Source of the DNA: Halichondria panicea
Taxonomy: Eukaryota > Porifera > Demospongiae > Suberitida > Halichondriidae
DNA length: 64,000 bases
Direction of reading: 5' to 3'
Assembly (NCBI RefSeq): GCF_963675165.1
Contig: NC_087393.1
Location: 4,159,502-4,223,501, forward strand
Shown one piece after another: positions 1 through 10,020 of the stretch; position 1 is the stretch's first letter; each line of letters begins with the position of its first letter. A program made the position numbers and the translations under genes. Below the pieces are notes generated by a model. It was not told the origin of the DNA, made no database searches, and saw nothing but the letters and a program-made list of their open reading frames with translations.

Positions 1-75
1 TGTGCAGAATGTCCTGGAGATGGCTGTACTTGGAGCAAATGCTGGGCAAGAAACTTACTTACTCACTTAGACTAC

Positions 76-635
76 TTAGATGTAGGAGAGAGGGATTGGA
101 AACGGAAGTAGATTTCAATGTACCTCACGTATGACCTCGATTAAACATCCGCGCCTCGCCTAATGATGGCTAATCTATTCCCCAGGAACTTCGCGGGTAA
201 CTGAGATTATTGGAAGTCTAGGATTTTCTGAGTTGTCACTAGTATTCTGTCAAGTTCTCCAGTATCCAGTGCAACTGTGCTTTATATAGATAGTGAATAA
301 CCATTGTTCAAGCTCTATTTACCGTTGCAACTATCTTCTTCATGGAATTTAGGTAAGTTTAATCTTGTATTGTACACATTTATCCCTTAATTAATGACTA
401 ATTTTCTTTGGCTTGGGGTGATACCACATGATTTACCAATAAGCAGACCAAAGTATACGACCTAAACATTAATCATTTCAGAGAAAAAGGGATAGACTTC
501 CAATAATCTCAGTTACCCGCGAAGTTCCTGGGGAATAGATTAGCCATCATTAGGCGAGGCGCGGATGTTTAATCGAGGTCATACGTGAGGTACATTGAAA
601 TCTACTTCCGTTTCCAATCCTCTCTCCTATCTATG
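76..635. mobile_element. Foldback-type TIR element
   Basis: Bases from about 80 to 220 reappear as a near-perfect reverse complement at about 490 to 633, giving arms of roughly 140 bp around a 270-bp centre. Both ends carry a GGATTGGAAACGG-type subterminal motif shared with other elements in this window. The flanks ttagacta (68-75) and tcagacta (636-643) look like an 8-bp target duplication with one mismatch. No coding capacity is seen, so it is a non-autonomous element. Confidence 0.75.
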
Positions 636-653
636 GTCAGACTAGAGATTATA

Positions 654-1694
654 GGGTTGTTATAAAACAGGGAATGAGAAATGAGGAAATGAGAAATGAG
701 GAAATGAGGAAATAAGAAATAGGAAATGAGGAAATGAGAACGAGAAATGAGCTGTTAGGCAGAGCATATCTATGGGCAGAGCAAGTCTGAAGACGAAGCT
801 AACATCTACTGAGCTACAGGTACGTACCTCCTGGTGACAAGTCTCCTGGTGCTCTCCCACCATACAGAACTTATGTTCCTCTGGTACACGGTGTGACACT
901 CTCTACCTACTTGTGTGCCCATGTATGACTGGCATGGTTCAGACGTCAGATCTACCTACGTAACGGTACTTACATGTACTGTCCTACAGTCCCACAGTCT
1001 CAAACAATTTACCTGTGCGTGGCTATACTGGCAATACATACACTGATTTCACAATCCGGTGGGCAAGTGATAGTCAATGGACTGGACTCAATGTCAACAT
1101 CTACATGTAAGTAACAGCAAAGAAACCTCCAAAACTGTTTGTCAAACCAAGCAAATTCTAATGATCTGCCAGTCCTGTCGTAAAGCTGCAGGAAGTAATG
1201 ACATTAGTACACTGTACTGGTACATATCCAATCTCGCTACAGGGTGAAGAAAAATCAATTCCCATTACCATTCTCACAAGCAATGCCTAGTGAAACCTGA
1301 TGCTACCTTTAATGAAGAAAACTCACTGTGCCATCTGAAGCGATGGTAAAATTTAATTCTTACAATGTGTCCGACAACCTGTACTGTGTGGAGGTGCCAC
1401 TATAATTATATATTTGATAACTGAATACTTAGTCACCTACTAGCTTCTTGGCTGATATCAGTCATTACTTTTGTGCATCTATATAATAATTATTATTATA
1501 ACAATGTCATAATTATTGTGATGAAAATTAATGCCATCGTAACCATAAATATATTATTATTATTATTATTATATTATTCTATTATTATTATTCTATTTCT
1601 TATTTCTTCATTTCCTCATTTCCTATTTCTTATTCATTTCCTCATTTCTTATTTCTCATTTCCTCATTTCTCATTCCCTGTTTTATAACAACCC
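654..1694. mobile_element. Nested TIR element with 9-bp TSD (Mutator-like)
   Basis: The element begins gggttgttataaaacaggga and ends with the reverse complement, tccctgttttataacaaccc. The inverted repeats continue inward for about 80 bp as a purine-rich gaaatgag array on the left and its ctcatttc complement on the right. It is flanked by gagattata at 645-653 and 1695-1703. A 9-bp duplication and long TIRs fit Mutator-like elements. No transposase is visible, so it would be non-autonomous. Confidence 0.75.
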
Positions 1695-1879
1695 GAGATT
1701 ATAGAAGGAGGGGGATAGGAAACACACCTTGAATTTGTTCTATAATTATACCCTCGTTATGGTCACGTGAGCAGGATTCACTCGCGGCTACTCGGATCTG
1801 ATGGCTATTTTACTATACATACTATACTTTTGCTAGACTAGTGCTAGTGCTACCTGTACTTCCACTTTAGGACCAGCAG

Positions 1880-2600
1880 AAAGAGTGAAAACTATTTATT
1901 GTCTTTGTCTTCTACAAAGGAACTGGCTGTTGATTCTCCTAACACGGTACAAGTTCGAGAAATAGTTGAAGACTTGACACAAGCAATTTCTAAGAACCAA
2001 CTGGGGTTTGGTGCATTTTCAGAGACACTAGTCAAGGTATATGACAATCTGCTTTAGAGCTTCCTTAGACTCACTATGCCTAAAAGAGGGGAGATAATGT
2101 GGACACAATATGGCCGTCTACAAGACTCGTTACGGTCCATTTGGAATGAATTTTTGTGTAAGATTGACGTTGCCAAAAGCTGCAGATTGTTTGAAGGACT
2201 CCTCTTATTTGAGAGTTTAGTTAAAGATATCTTCAAACCTCATGAATATCCTTTGACGTCTACAAATACACAGCTCACAAAGGACGAAATCAGTTGAAGG
2301 GCCAGATTCAAGTTTGAGTGAATACACAAGACAATGGACTGACAGAGTAAACAGCGGAGGACTTTTTGTCATAAATGACCTGGGCTACAATTTTTTTATC
2401 GATTGAAGTTACTATGTGAGAAAAACTGGTTAAGCATCTACAAGATGGCATTCTTTCTTCCACTGAAGACGAAGGAAAGGCTGGCATTATACAGTTTGTT
2501 TCTGTCGATGAAAATGTTCAGTTTTACTGGACCATGATTGCAGCTGACATTGAAGATGACGTCCAGCTTATGAGCTACTAAAACAAATAATTTAGTTGTG
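1880..2600 (+). pseudogene. Decayed coding remnant inside the TIR element
   Basis: Three fragments in successive frames read like one broken protein. One is about 55 residues ending near 2040 at a possible GT donor. The second is an open stretch 2076-2297 rich in Trp, Phe and Leu. The third, 2320-2580, includes a GGLFVIND-like stretch and an EDDVQLMSY end, and is interrupted by frameshifts. Their place between the TIRs suggests a dead element-encoded protein. I cannot assign a transposase family. Confidence 0.35.
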
Positions 2601-2826
2601 GCTGACCATAAGAGGCTTTAGCATATCTAATGTGGATGGAGAAGCACAAGGTGGACAGTAGAGAAAGTGTTAGACGAAAGAATAAAAAAGGCTAATCAGC
2701 AGTGAACACAATAATTATTAGAATCCGCTGAGAGTACAGTTATGACTGACATTATAATGATGAGGGTATTGCACACTGTAACGTGATTATAGCTATAGCT
2801 ATGTTATACATGTACATCAACATGTC

Positions 2827-3234
2827 TCATTTCTTGCTGTTTCTCTTTCGTTTGGGTAGGGGAGTTTCATCCATTTGCATGTCGTTATAGATATAGCGGC
2901 AATTTCCGCGAGCAACGTTAATAGACCTCTGAATCAGGAGATGGCGACACAACTCCCAAGCACTAGAGGGTAATAAAATCCTTCTTAAATCTTCTATGGA
3001 CGTTGTGATAGAGTCTTGTATGGGCTCCAGCCTGGGGTTTGTCTGCATACTGTATATGAAGTTAATAATTTATTATACTAACCCTACAAGTCATATACAT
3101 ACAGTCATGTATATATGTAGCTATAATAAATTTTATTCTTATAGGACGACCAGGTGGGTTCACCTTCAGAAGTTGCCTTTTCTGTTCGAAGTACTTTGGA
3201 GAACGTCCAATCATGCCCTTTTTCCTTCGTCCCA
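2827..3234 (-). pseudogene. Small basic protein fragments, possibly element-encoded
   Basis: On the minus strand an ATG at 3234 opens a short basic stretch (GRRKKGMIGRSP...). A second open stretch from about 3040 to 2827 ends in a lysine/arginine-rich tail (KRKRNSKK) and is preceded by a good AG acceptor near 3041. The two could be exons of a small nuclear protein carried by the transposon, but the donor between them is unclear. No family is recognised. Confidence 0.25.
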
Positions 3235-3790
3235 TTATTCAGATTGAAATCAACCTATGTTCAAAGCTAATGGCTAATTGCATTCTTTAAATACATGCAG
3301 TTATACTCAGGTACTTCAGTACTCTGTTTGTCTATTCATTTTTCTGCAAAAACTACGACAGAAGAGTATTCAAATACTCTAAATAATCCGTTAACAAGAC
3401 TACTGTAAAAGATATTCTCAAGGGACTTATTGTATAGCAACAAGCTTATGAAATAGATTGCAATCATAATCAAAAACTACAAAAAAAGTTCACAGTTACC
3501 AAACTAAAACTACAAAACTATTAAATTAGGCTTGTTGATGAACATTATTCATGATTGTATTCTTGCAGATGTACAAAATCATCCATAAGTTTGTAACATT
3601 GGAAACAACTCCTTATAGAACACTGTGAGTCCCTCACCTAGTATGTACAGTGGAATTTCTGCCTGCAAAACCGATGTAGCTGCTTTCAAAATCTATCCAT
3701 GTCTGTGATGCTAGTGGGCGGGGCATAACGAGGATGGAACATGACACATAAATTCAATGTGCGTTTCCTATCCCCCTCCTTCTATAATCT

Positions 3791-4134
3791 TAGTCGAGCG
3801 CCGCCGCCCTCCTTGAAGGAGGTCGGGAATCAAGCGTTTTGTTCTGGCCTGTTACGCAATAGTATCATGAATATCATTCATTCTATGTGGGTGCTAACCA
3901 ATAGCGATGAATATCATTTATTAAAGTGGGTGTTGGCCTCGCCTCTCAGTCAATCCAACGTGTGCAAAATTCACACGTGGTACAGTTGAGTGGGTGTGAT
4001 CAATCCCCTTGAGATACTGCAATCTGATTGGAGCTGGTGGAATTGTTGGATTTTCAACAACAGAACAAAACTGTGGATAGGCTTGATTCCCGACCTCCTT
4101 CCGGGCAACGGTAGAGGGCGGGGGCGCCCGACTA
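3791..4134. mobile_element. Nested foldback element with 9-bp TSD
   Basis: It begins tagtcgagcgcc and ends ggcgcccgacta, with arms of about 45 bp that include aaggaggtcgggaatcaagc and its complement. The 9-bp duplication ctataatct flanks it at 3782-3790 and 4135-4143. It is GC-rich at both ends, unlike its surroundings, and has no coding capacity. Confidence 0.75.
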
Positions 4135-4153
4135 CTATAATCTCTGGTCAGAC

Positions 4154-4612
4154 AAAGAGCGATGAAACGTCGAAATAGTACAATTTTTAAAATAACAACC
4201 ATTAAAATGTTCATGGATTATGAAATGAGAGATACAAAGAGAGAAAAGGCTAAATAAACTATCTGTCTAGCCAGTTCCTTGATGTGGCCTTTCCCTGCAG
4301 AGATAGAACAGTTTAAACATGAGTCAAAATAATTGAAATATTGCTAAACACGGGCAAACCCACTGCCAATCCTATGTAAAACCTACTGGTTTTTACTAAT
4401 GACAAATAAGGATTATAAAACAAAAAACACATTTTCAGACTATTACGTATGCATGCTGCACTTCTAACACACACTGCTAGCATTGTACATTATCTGAAAT
4501 ATTCAGAAATTAAACTTTCTATTATAAGTCTCTATAATATCAATGTTCACACGATACATATATTTAGCCACATAATTATAGTTTAACTTGAGAGTTAGTA
4601 TATGCATGTATA
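4154..4612. other. No recognisable feature
   Basis: AT-rich sequence between the transposon cluster and the 3' end of the minus-strand membrane-protein gene. It should contain that gene's 3' untranslated region, but no AATAAA on the minus strand is clear. Confidence 0.5.
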
Positions 4613-6355
4613 TCAGCGAATGTAGATCTCTGCTAGCTTTATAAGTACGTCTTCATTGTTACGACCTTCATCAGCACAGATTCTCAATTCGATATCGTCT
4701 GTAGTTGGCTGAGGAAGTTGCTTGCAGAACCACGGTGGGTTGTTGAACATACAGCAAGTGCTGGTATCTCCACATCCCTGACCGTCCCAGACTGGGTCGT
4801 CAGGGTAAAAGGTGCTAGTAGTAGCTCCTTGTCGGCTTCCAGTTTCACAGAAGTAGTCTTGACCGATGAAAGGAGGTACAACTCCAGTGTAGGGGCGGTT
4901 AGATCTTGTGCAAGGACAAACCAATTCATTTGAGATAGTTTCATCGTGCGCAGTAGCAAATGTCCAGATATGCTGACGAGGCGACCGTCCATGGGTTAGG
5001 CTCACACCATCAACGTAAGCATCATCAATAGACAGTGTTTTGTTTAAAGAATATGGTCGAAAAGCATCTGGAGTTTTGTCTTGATAGCCAATCACTCTCC
5101 CACAAACTTGGGAGTGCTCCACCCCATACGTTGCGTAGGTAGTAGACACACATTCTGCTGGTTCAGGTCTGACACAGGCACGTAGTGGATCTGGTGGTGT
5201 TGTCTCCAGTCTGAATCCATCTGGGCAGTTTTGGCTGGGGTCAGACATGTCGAGGTTGGCTACTCTCATCCATCCTTTTGTAGTGTTGCAGCTACAGCTT
5301 GTTCGGTTCATGTCACAGTAGACTTCAACAGGAATTCTAGTACTGTCAGTAGCAATCCAGTATTCTCCTGATGATTTGTAATGAGGGATGTCATGGCAGG
5401 AGCTGGCTGGTTTGCTTATGCTCCCTATTTGTAGCTCAGTTGCTATGATTTTTTTGACATCTTGGAAAATACTTTGAATCTGTTGGTTTGAGGCGTTTAA
5501 TTGAGCTTGTAACACTTGGTTTGATTCATCTAGTTGAGCTTGCAAAAGTTGGTGTGTGTCGTTCAGTTGGGCATGCAATTCTATAATCTTAATTTTACAC
5601 TGCTCATTTGATGTTTGAATCTGATGGTTTGAGGCGTTTAATTGAGCTTGTAACACTTGGTTCGATTCATCTAGTTGAGCTTGCAAAATTTGGTGTGTGT
5701 CGTTCAGTTGGGCATGCAATTCAATTTTACACTGCTCATTTGATATTTGAATCTGCTGGTTTGAGGCGTTTAAGTGAGCTTGTAAAACTTGGTTCGATTC
5801 ATCTAGTTGAGCTTGCAAAATTTGGTGTGTGTCGTTCAGTTGGGCATGCAATTCTATCTTAATTTTACACTGCTCATTTGATATTTGAATTTGTTGCTTC
5901 AAGTTGTTGATCTGGGATTTCACCCCCTGACTGGAACTGCTTAGTTGACCTTGCTGGTTGTTCAACTCTATTAGAGCATAGCTCACTCCTACCAAAGCCA
6001 CTATCAGAGAAAGAATAGCCATCACTAGAGCTAAGATGGTGACAATAGCATAGCAATTCACTTGTACTTTCCTCACTTTAACTGACACTTCTCTTGTTGC
6101 TGGCTCGAGGTCTTTTTTTTCGTTATCTTGTGGCAGAATCCTTAGTGGTGGTATTGTTTCGTAAGTATCCTCCAAGACCTCTCCTTTGCAAGAAATACCA
6201 TACGCACAATTTCTCTGATTAATAGCTTCATCCATTTTGATTATTGATGCAACGTTCTGTATACAAACATATTTGCTGGCTTGTTTTGCTAATGTATTGT
6301 GGCTTGCATGCATGCATGAGCTAAAGGAAGTTAGTATTGAGGGATTTCCTTCCAT
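4613..6355 (-). CDS. Type II membrane protein with coiled-coil repeats and Cys-rich C-terminal domain
   Basis: Single open frame of 580 residues. An acidic cytoplasmic N-terminus is followed by one hydrophobic segment (about residues 102-132) with no signal peptide, so type II topology is likely. Residues about 150-290 are three near-identical repeats of roughly 40 residues (SNEQCKI, ELHAQLNDTHQ, QAQLDESNQVLQAQLNASN) forming a heptad-type stalk with many N-glycosylation sequons. Residues about 305-580 form a Cys- and Trp-rich ectodomain with a YCDMN element reminiscent of the start of fibrinogen-like domains, and motifs VDGVSLTHG, WDGQGC and CKQLPQPTTDDIELRIC. I recognise this as a lineage-expanded invertebrate type but know no function; a surface receptor or adhesion role is inference. 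The ATG at 6355 gives the longest frame; an ATG at 6235 (residue 41) is an alternative start. Confidence 0.8.
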   Translation of the reverse strand: MEGNPSILTSFSSCMHASHNTLAKQASKYVCIQNVASIIKMDEAINQRNCAYGISCKGEVLEDTYETIPPLRILPQDNEKKDLEPATREVSVKVRKVQVNCYAIVTILALVMAILSLIVALVGVSYALIELNNQQGQLSSSSQGVKSQINNLKQQIQISNEQCKIKIELHAQLNDTHQILQAQLDESNQVLQAHLNASNQQIQISNEQCKIELHAQLNDTHQILQAQLDESNQVLQAQLNASNHQIQTSNEQCKIKIIELHAQLNDTHQLLQAQLDESNQVLQAQLNASNQQIQSIFQDVKKIIATELQIGSISKPASSCHDIPHYKSSGEYWIATDSTRIPVEVYCDMNRTSCSCNTTKGWMRVANLDMSDPSQNCPDGFRLETTPPDPLRACVRPEPAECVSTTYATYGVEHSQVCGRVIGYQDKTPDAFRPYSLNKTLSIDDAYVDGVSLTHGRSPRQHIWTFATAHDETISNELVCPCTRSNRPYTGVVPPFIGQDYFCETGSRQGATTSTFYPDDPVWDGQGCGDTSTCCMFNNPPWFCKQLPQPTTDDIELRICADEGRNNEDVLIKLAEIYIR

Positions 6356-6547
6356 GAGCAGATACAGTAGGCTTCTCAGATACTCTTAGGAAGCTTCATG
6401 CATGCTAAAATACTATATGATCCTTGGCGGATAATGCTGTATATAATTTTAGGAAAAATATATCCTCCTGAGTATTGAAAGGAAGTATTTGAGGGATTTC
6501 CTTCCATGAGCAGATACAGCAGGCTTCTCAGGTACTCTTAGGAGGAA
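6331..6547. repeat. Duplicated start-codon region (two ~65-bp copies)
   Basis: Bases about 6331-6396 and 6485-6547 are near-identical. Both contain the gene's first ATG context (MEGNPS on the minus strand). The upstream copy therefore creates a short upstream open frame starting at 6507, which stops before the main gene. Confidence 0.7.
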
Positions 6548-6704
6548 GCTGCTATAAAGATACTGAATGATATCCCAAAACAGGATCAAGAGTAGGTGGG
6601 GCAGATATAATGGTAGTAGATAATTTTTCAGATCCTAATATGTTGCACATGATGCATGATGTCATCTTCTTTCTCCAAATAAAGTATCATGGAGAGATGT
6701 TTGC

Positions 6705-6870
6705 TTGTCTATTAGTGAAGTTCGAAGAGGTTCGGATGGATCGAACCACACCGAACACCTGTGGAACACTCTCCCAAAGTGTTTACTTGTCTATTAGTGA
6801 AGTTCGAAAAGGTTCGGAGGGGTCGAACAACACCGATCACCTGTAGAACACTCACACCATGTGCTTGCTT
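6705..6870. repeat. Tandem repeat, ~77-bp unit, about 2.3 copies
   Basis: The unit cttgtctattagtgaagttc, continuing through ggttcgga, ggtcgaac, caccga and cacctgt, recurs at about 6706, 6783 and (partially) 6864. It lies upstream of the minus-strand membrane-protein gene. No gene is seen from here to 7389. Confidence 0.75.
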
Positions 6871-7389
6871 GTCTATTAGTGTAGTTCCAATCATAGCCAC
6901 AAAATGCGGATCAGAACTAGTGATTGATAATTCACTAAACATTTTTTTGAGAGTGTTCTCGTCATTACACAGGTATCGCTTCACTTTCCTGTTTACTACA
7001 TGTATGAAGCTTTTCGTCTAGAACGAAGTAGTGGGTATGGTTTTGATTTTGATACACTGTATGAGAGAGTGTGATCTCATTCCAAGTTCATTCCTGTCAT
7101 GTGCCAATCACTGACGGACTGAGATGATGAATCGACAGACTTTGAAAGGTGAGCATGTGACTGGGGAAATCTCTATAATTATTATCAATTGGAATTGAAT
7201 TTTCATGATTGAGCTATTGGTGATTAAGTTTATCCATGCACAGGGGAAAGGGTCACACATATAGGCAACATTGCCTTATAGCTACAAAGGTGCTCCCCGT
7301 TATACAAAACAAGTAAATAAAGTATACATCCACAAAACAAAAAACAGAACATAAAACAAAACCAATACATATAAACTAAATAGTTAGAC

Positions 7390-7776
7390 ACCATGCAGAG
7401 GAGGTATGACATCTGTGAGTCTAAAGACCTACATTCCTTATTATATCCGGGTCAAAGTTCAATAGCACATGAAATAAAGTGATACTCAGAGCAACTCTAG
7501 GCATCCCTCCTGAAGCTGAAACGATGGTTGATTAAGCTAATACGAATCAGACTCTTGGCAGTGCTTATGTTTGGAAGGTAACACGCAATTGAACTTTGAC
7601 CTAAGGATTGTGAGTCTAAAACACTTCCTTTGACTCGCGGATGTCGTACCTCCTCTGGTTAGACATTGTTTTGGAGGTGTCTATGCATGGGATTTAGAAG
7701 CCCATGCAAAGGCACTACAAGTGGCTGAGGGCTTCTAAATCACGTGGACACCGACAAAACAGTGTCTAATTCATTT
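7390..7776. repeat. Two adjacent foldback repeats
   Basis: The first inverted repeat pairs gaggaggtatgacatctgtg near 7398 with its complement near 7640-7660. The second pairs agacattgttttgg at 7666 with caaaacagtgtct at 7762-7774 and contains an inner gggatttagaagccca hairpin region. A relative of the second lies at about 45370-45530. Confidence 0.6.
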
Positions 7777-8001
7777 AGATACTAGTGCGCATGTGCAAAT
7801 CTTGCTCGAGGCTTGACTACAATACAATTACTTGACAACGGAATACTACTAAGTAAGTTGCAGGTATACTAAGTCCCATATTATACCACACTTATGTCAC
7901 CACTAATTGATCTCATTGGTCAACAGCTGTAGGATATATAGAATATTAGCATACAGCCCCAGGCATGCACAGTTTTTCAAGTTGTTTTTTAGTTTTTTCA
8001 T

Positions 8002-8229
8002 TTGTTCAAGAAAGTAAGCAAAGAGAAAAGAGCCATGCTTGACAGTACTAAGACTCAAAGCGACGGCAGAAACAAGGAAGGTGCTCTCCAATTGGCCAAC
8101 AAGATGGCTAAGCTTCCATGGGTCCATGGGCGCGGTTTAGATACATTTTATCCAAGGAGAGCTTGCAACTCCAGTAGGGGACGTCGAATGGTCAAAGCTT
8201 GGACCAAGGAAGCTCTTGAGCATCTGTAG
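8002..8229 (+). other. Short open frame, unsupported as a gene
   Basis: A 75-codon open stretch, rich in Lys and Arg, ends at 8229. The displayed start is not an ATG context I can support, and no splice partners or family resemblance were found. It is recorded only because it is the longest open stretch between 6.4 and 8.8 kb outside repeats. Confidence 0.15.
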
Positions 8230-8367
8230 GAGTCAACATGTTGCTCAACTAGCTCTTTGACGGCTGCAAAATCCGGCATAGTCTTGTTCTTTTTTGCAGT
8301 CTGCATCGCGATTGAATTGTTGCTAGGGGGAGGTCCTTTTATAGTGCTACGGTCACGTGGTATAAGT

Positions 8368-8510
8368 CAGATATACCACACCTACTCGGAGGATATGCAC
8401 CGTATATATCCTCCGCTACCGTGGTTACATACCCCTCGGCTCCGCCTCGGAGTAACCACGGTAGCGGAGGATATATGGGTGCATATCCTCCTCTTAGGTG
8501 TGGTATATCC
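8368..8510. repeat. Near-perfect palindromic foldback
   Basis: The left arm, gatataccacacctactcgg and onward to about 8427, is the near-exact reverse complement of 8450-8510. The loop is only about 20 bp. Arms of about 60 bp would extrude as a strong hairpin. It has the appearance of a minimal foldback MITE; no clear target duplication was found. Confidence 0.8.
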
Positions 8511-8754
8511 TATACGTATATATACTAGCCTCGATTCCAGGCCGCACTTCCGGTGAAGGGAGCTAATATAGTATACCTGCTCTGAGGCACTTTTCCCATG
8601 TACTTCCCATGCACTTCCCATGTAGATGTATTTACAAACTAAAGAAAGACTATGAGAACGAGTGTTTGAAGTATTAAAGGAGTAAAAATCCGAAAATTGA
8701 AGGCGATACATTTTGTTTTATTATTTTATACGTCTGACAGCAGATTAGAAACTC

Positions 8755-9007
8755 ACAACGTTTAACCAGAGGGAGCCAGTTGAGATTTTGTCCCATTGTG
8801 TTCTATTCCATTTGGTTGCTATCCGCCTTGCTGCCCTTTTCTGCACTTTTTCGTATTGCACACTTTGTGCGGAGACCAGACTGGAGCTGCATACTCCAAG
8901 TGAGGGCGGACTAGTCCAGTGTAAGCTTTAGTTTTGGCTGTCTTAGAAGAATGGTGGCTATTAAGGAGATTCAGGATTTTTGATGCCTTTATTGTAGCGT
9001 AGTTCAC
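8755..9007 (-). pseudogene. LINE reverse-transcriptase remnant
   Basis: Minus-strand translation gives LVRPHLEYAAPVWSPH, the hallmark segment just after the reverse-transcriptase domain in non-LTR retrotransposons. It continues after a frameshift as YEKVQKRAARRIATKWN and WDKISTGSLWL. The frameshift and truncation at both ends mark it as dead. Confidence 0.8.
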
Positions 9008-9270
9008 ATGTTCTTTCCTTGGTTTGAGAGTTAGCCTTGTGTAAGGAACAACAGCCTATAGTGCATGAAGTATATATATATAGTGTATAAGACACAGTCA
9101 ACGCATAATGTAGCTTGAAACTTAAGGTATATATATAGAGCTCTCTCAGCATCTAGTGGATGGAAAAAGCCTCCATGAATACATGTATCTAATATGTGTA
9201 TATATACACTGTATATAGGAGCTAGAATATTATATATACATGCATGAGACTCATGTACATGTAATAGTAT

Positions 9271-9525
9271 CAGGGCTCCGTTGAGGGGGGGTAATTCACC
9301 CCCATAGGACTGGCAGATTCATTAAGGCATTTGTATTGCTATAATTATGTGACTTGTAAGCTAAAAATTGCACCAGAATCGTAAGGCCCTCAGATTAATA
9401 TCCAATTTTACCGGGGGAGCATGCCCCCGAACCTGGGGTATCCCCCTAGTTTAGAATGCACTGAAACATACGCCACGGGGAGCTCCCCCCTTTCATTTGC
9501 CTAATTTGCCCCCTCTGACCCATAT
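9271..9525. repeat. Degenerate DNA-transposon remnant (hAT-like ends)
   Basis: The stretch starts cagggctccgttgagggggg and ends near ttgccccctctgacccat, with repeated G-runs and C-runs facing each other. Invertebrate hAT elements with cagtggcggatccag-type termini look like this. The inverted repeat is very degenerate, so the call is tentative. Confidence 0.35.
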
Positions 9526-9839
9526 AATTATAATTATAATTATATAGATCAGAACTCAGACTTTCTTTGCAAGATTCTGCTTTAAATTTTTTTAACGTAC
9601 TTCACCCAATGGCATCACGAGTTGATTAATCTATTATGTATATATACATGGATTTGGTTTGACGTATGTAGAATCTATAGTATAATTATTGACTCAACGC
9701 TGCTATAATTATAAGACATCATGTTTGTATGGCAGTGCGTCCTAATTTGGAGTGAACGTATATATACAACAATCAAATTGAAAAGACACAAAAGTGAAGA
9801 TAAACGTATAGTCACTATAATTATATGCAGTATACAAGA

Positions 9840-10020
9840 CTAATCAATTTCAAGTTCAATGTCTTGTAGAGTTGAGCTCCCTTCCACTGAGTGGTTAGGT
9901 ACATGTGTTGCCACTAGTTTCTTGTGGAAATCTTCAGCTTTGCTGACGGTGTCTAGTCGCCGTAACACTTGCTGATTAACTATAGTAATCGCAGCCTCTT
10001 CAAGCTGCTTTTGATTCCTT
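9840..10020 (-). pseudogene. Out-of-frame C-terminal continuation of the coiled-coil gene
   Basis: In a shifted frame this segment reads about 57 residues, EEAAITIVNQQVLRRLDTV through to an acidic end (DIELEID) and stop at 9840. It is the expected counterpart of residues that follow the first repeat, so the original protein was probably about 50 residues longer. Confidence 0.6.

Larger units (their letters stand above)
636..4153. mobile_element. Composite TIR DNA transposon, 3.5 kb
   Basis: The left terminus is gtcagactagagattata, continued after a nested insertion by gaaggagggggataggaaac (to about 1723). The right terminus, at 3760-3790 continued at 4135-4153, is its reverse complement with few mismatches. 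Terminal repeats of about 40 bp can therefore be rebuilt once two nested insertions (654-1694 and 3791-4134) are removed. The interior holds decayed coding fragments (about 1880-2600 and 2827-3234). The family is not identified. The GGGATAGGAAAC motif links it to the elements at 11.8, 17.9 and 42.4 kb. Confidence 0.65.

Noticed and set aside
660..1688. Frames with FPHFSFPH and SSFPHFLFLI repeats
   Set aside because: Translations of the terminal (c)tcatttc arrays of the nested TIR element, not genes.
8257..8711. Frames over the 8.4-kb palindrome
   Set aside because: They read the two arms of the foldback in opposite directions; no independent coding signal.
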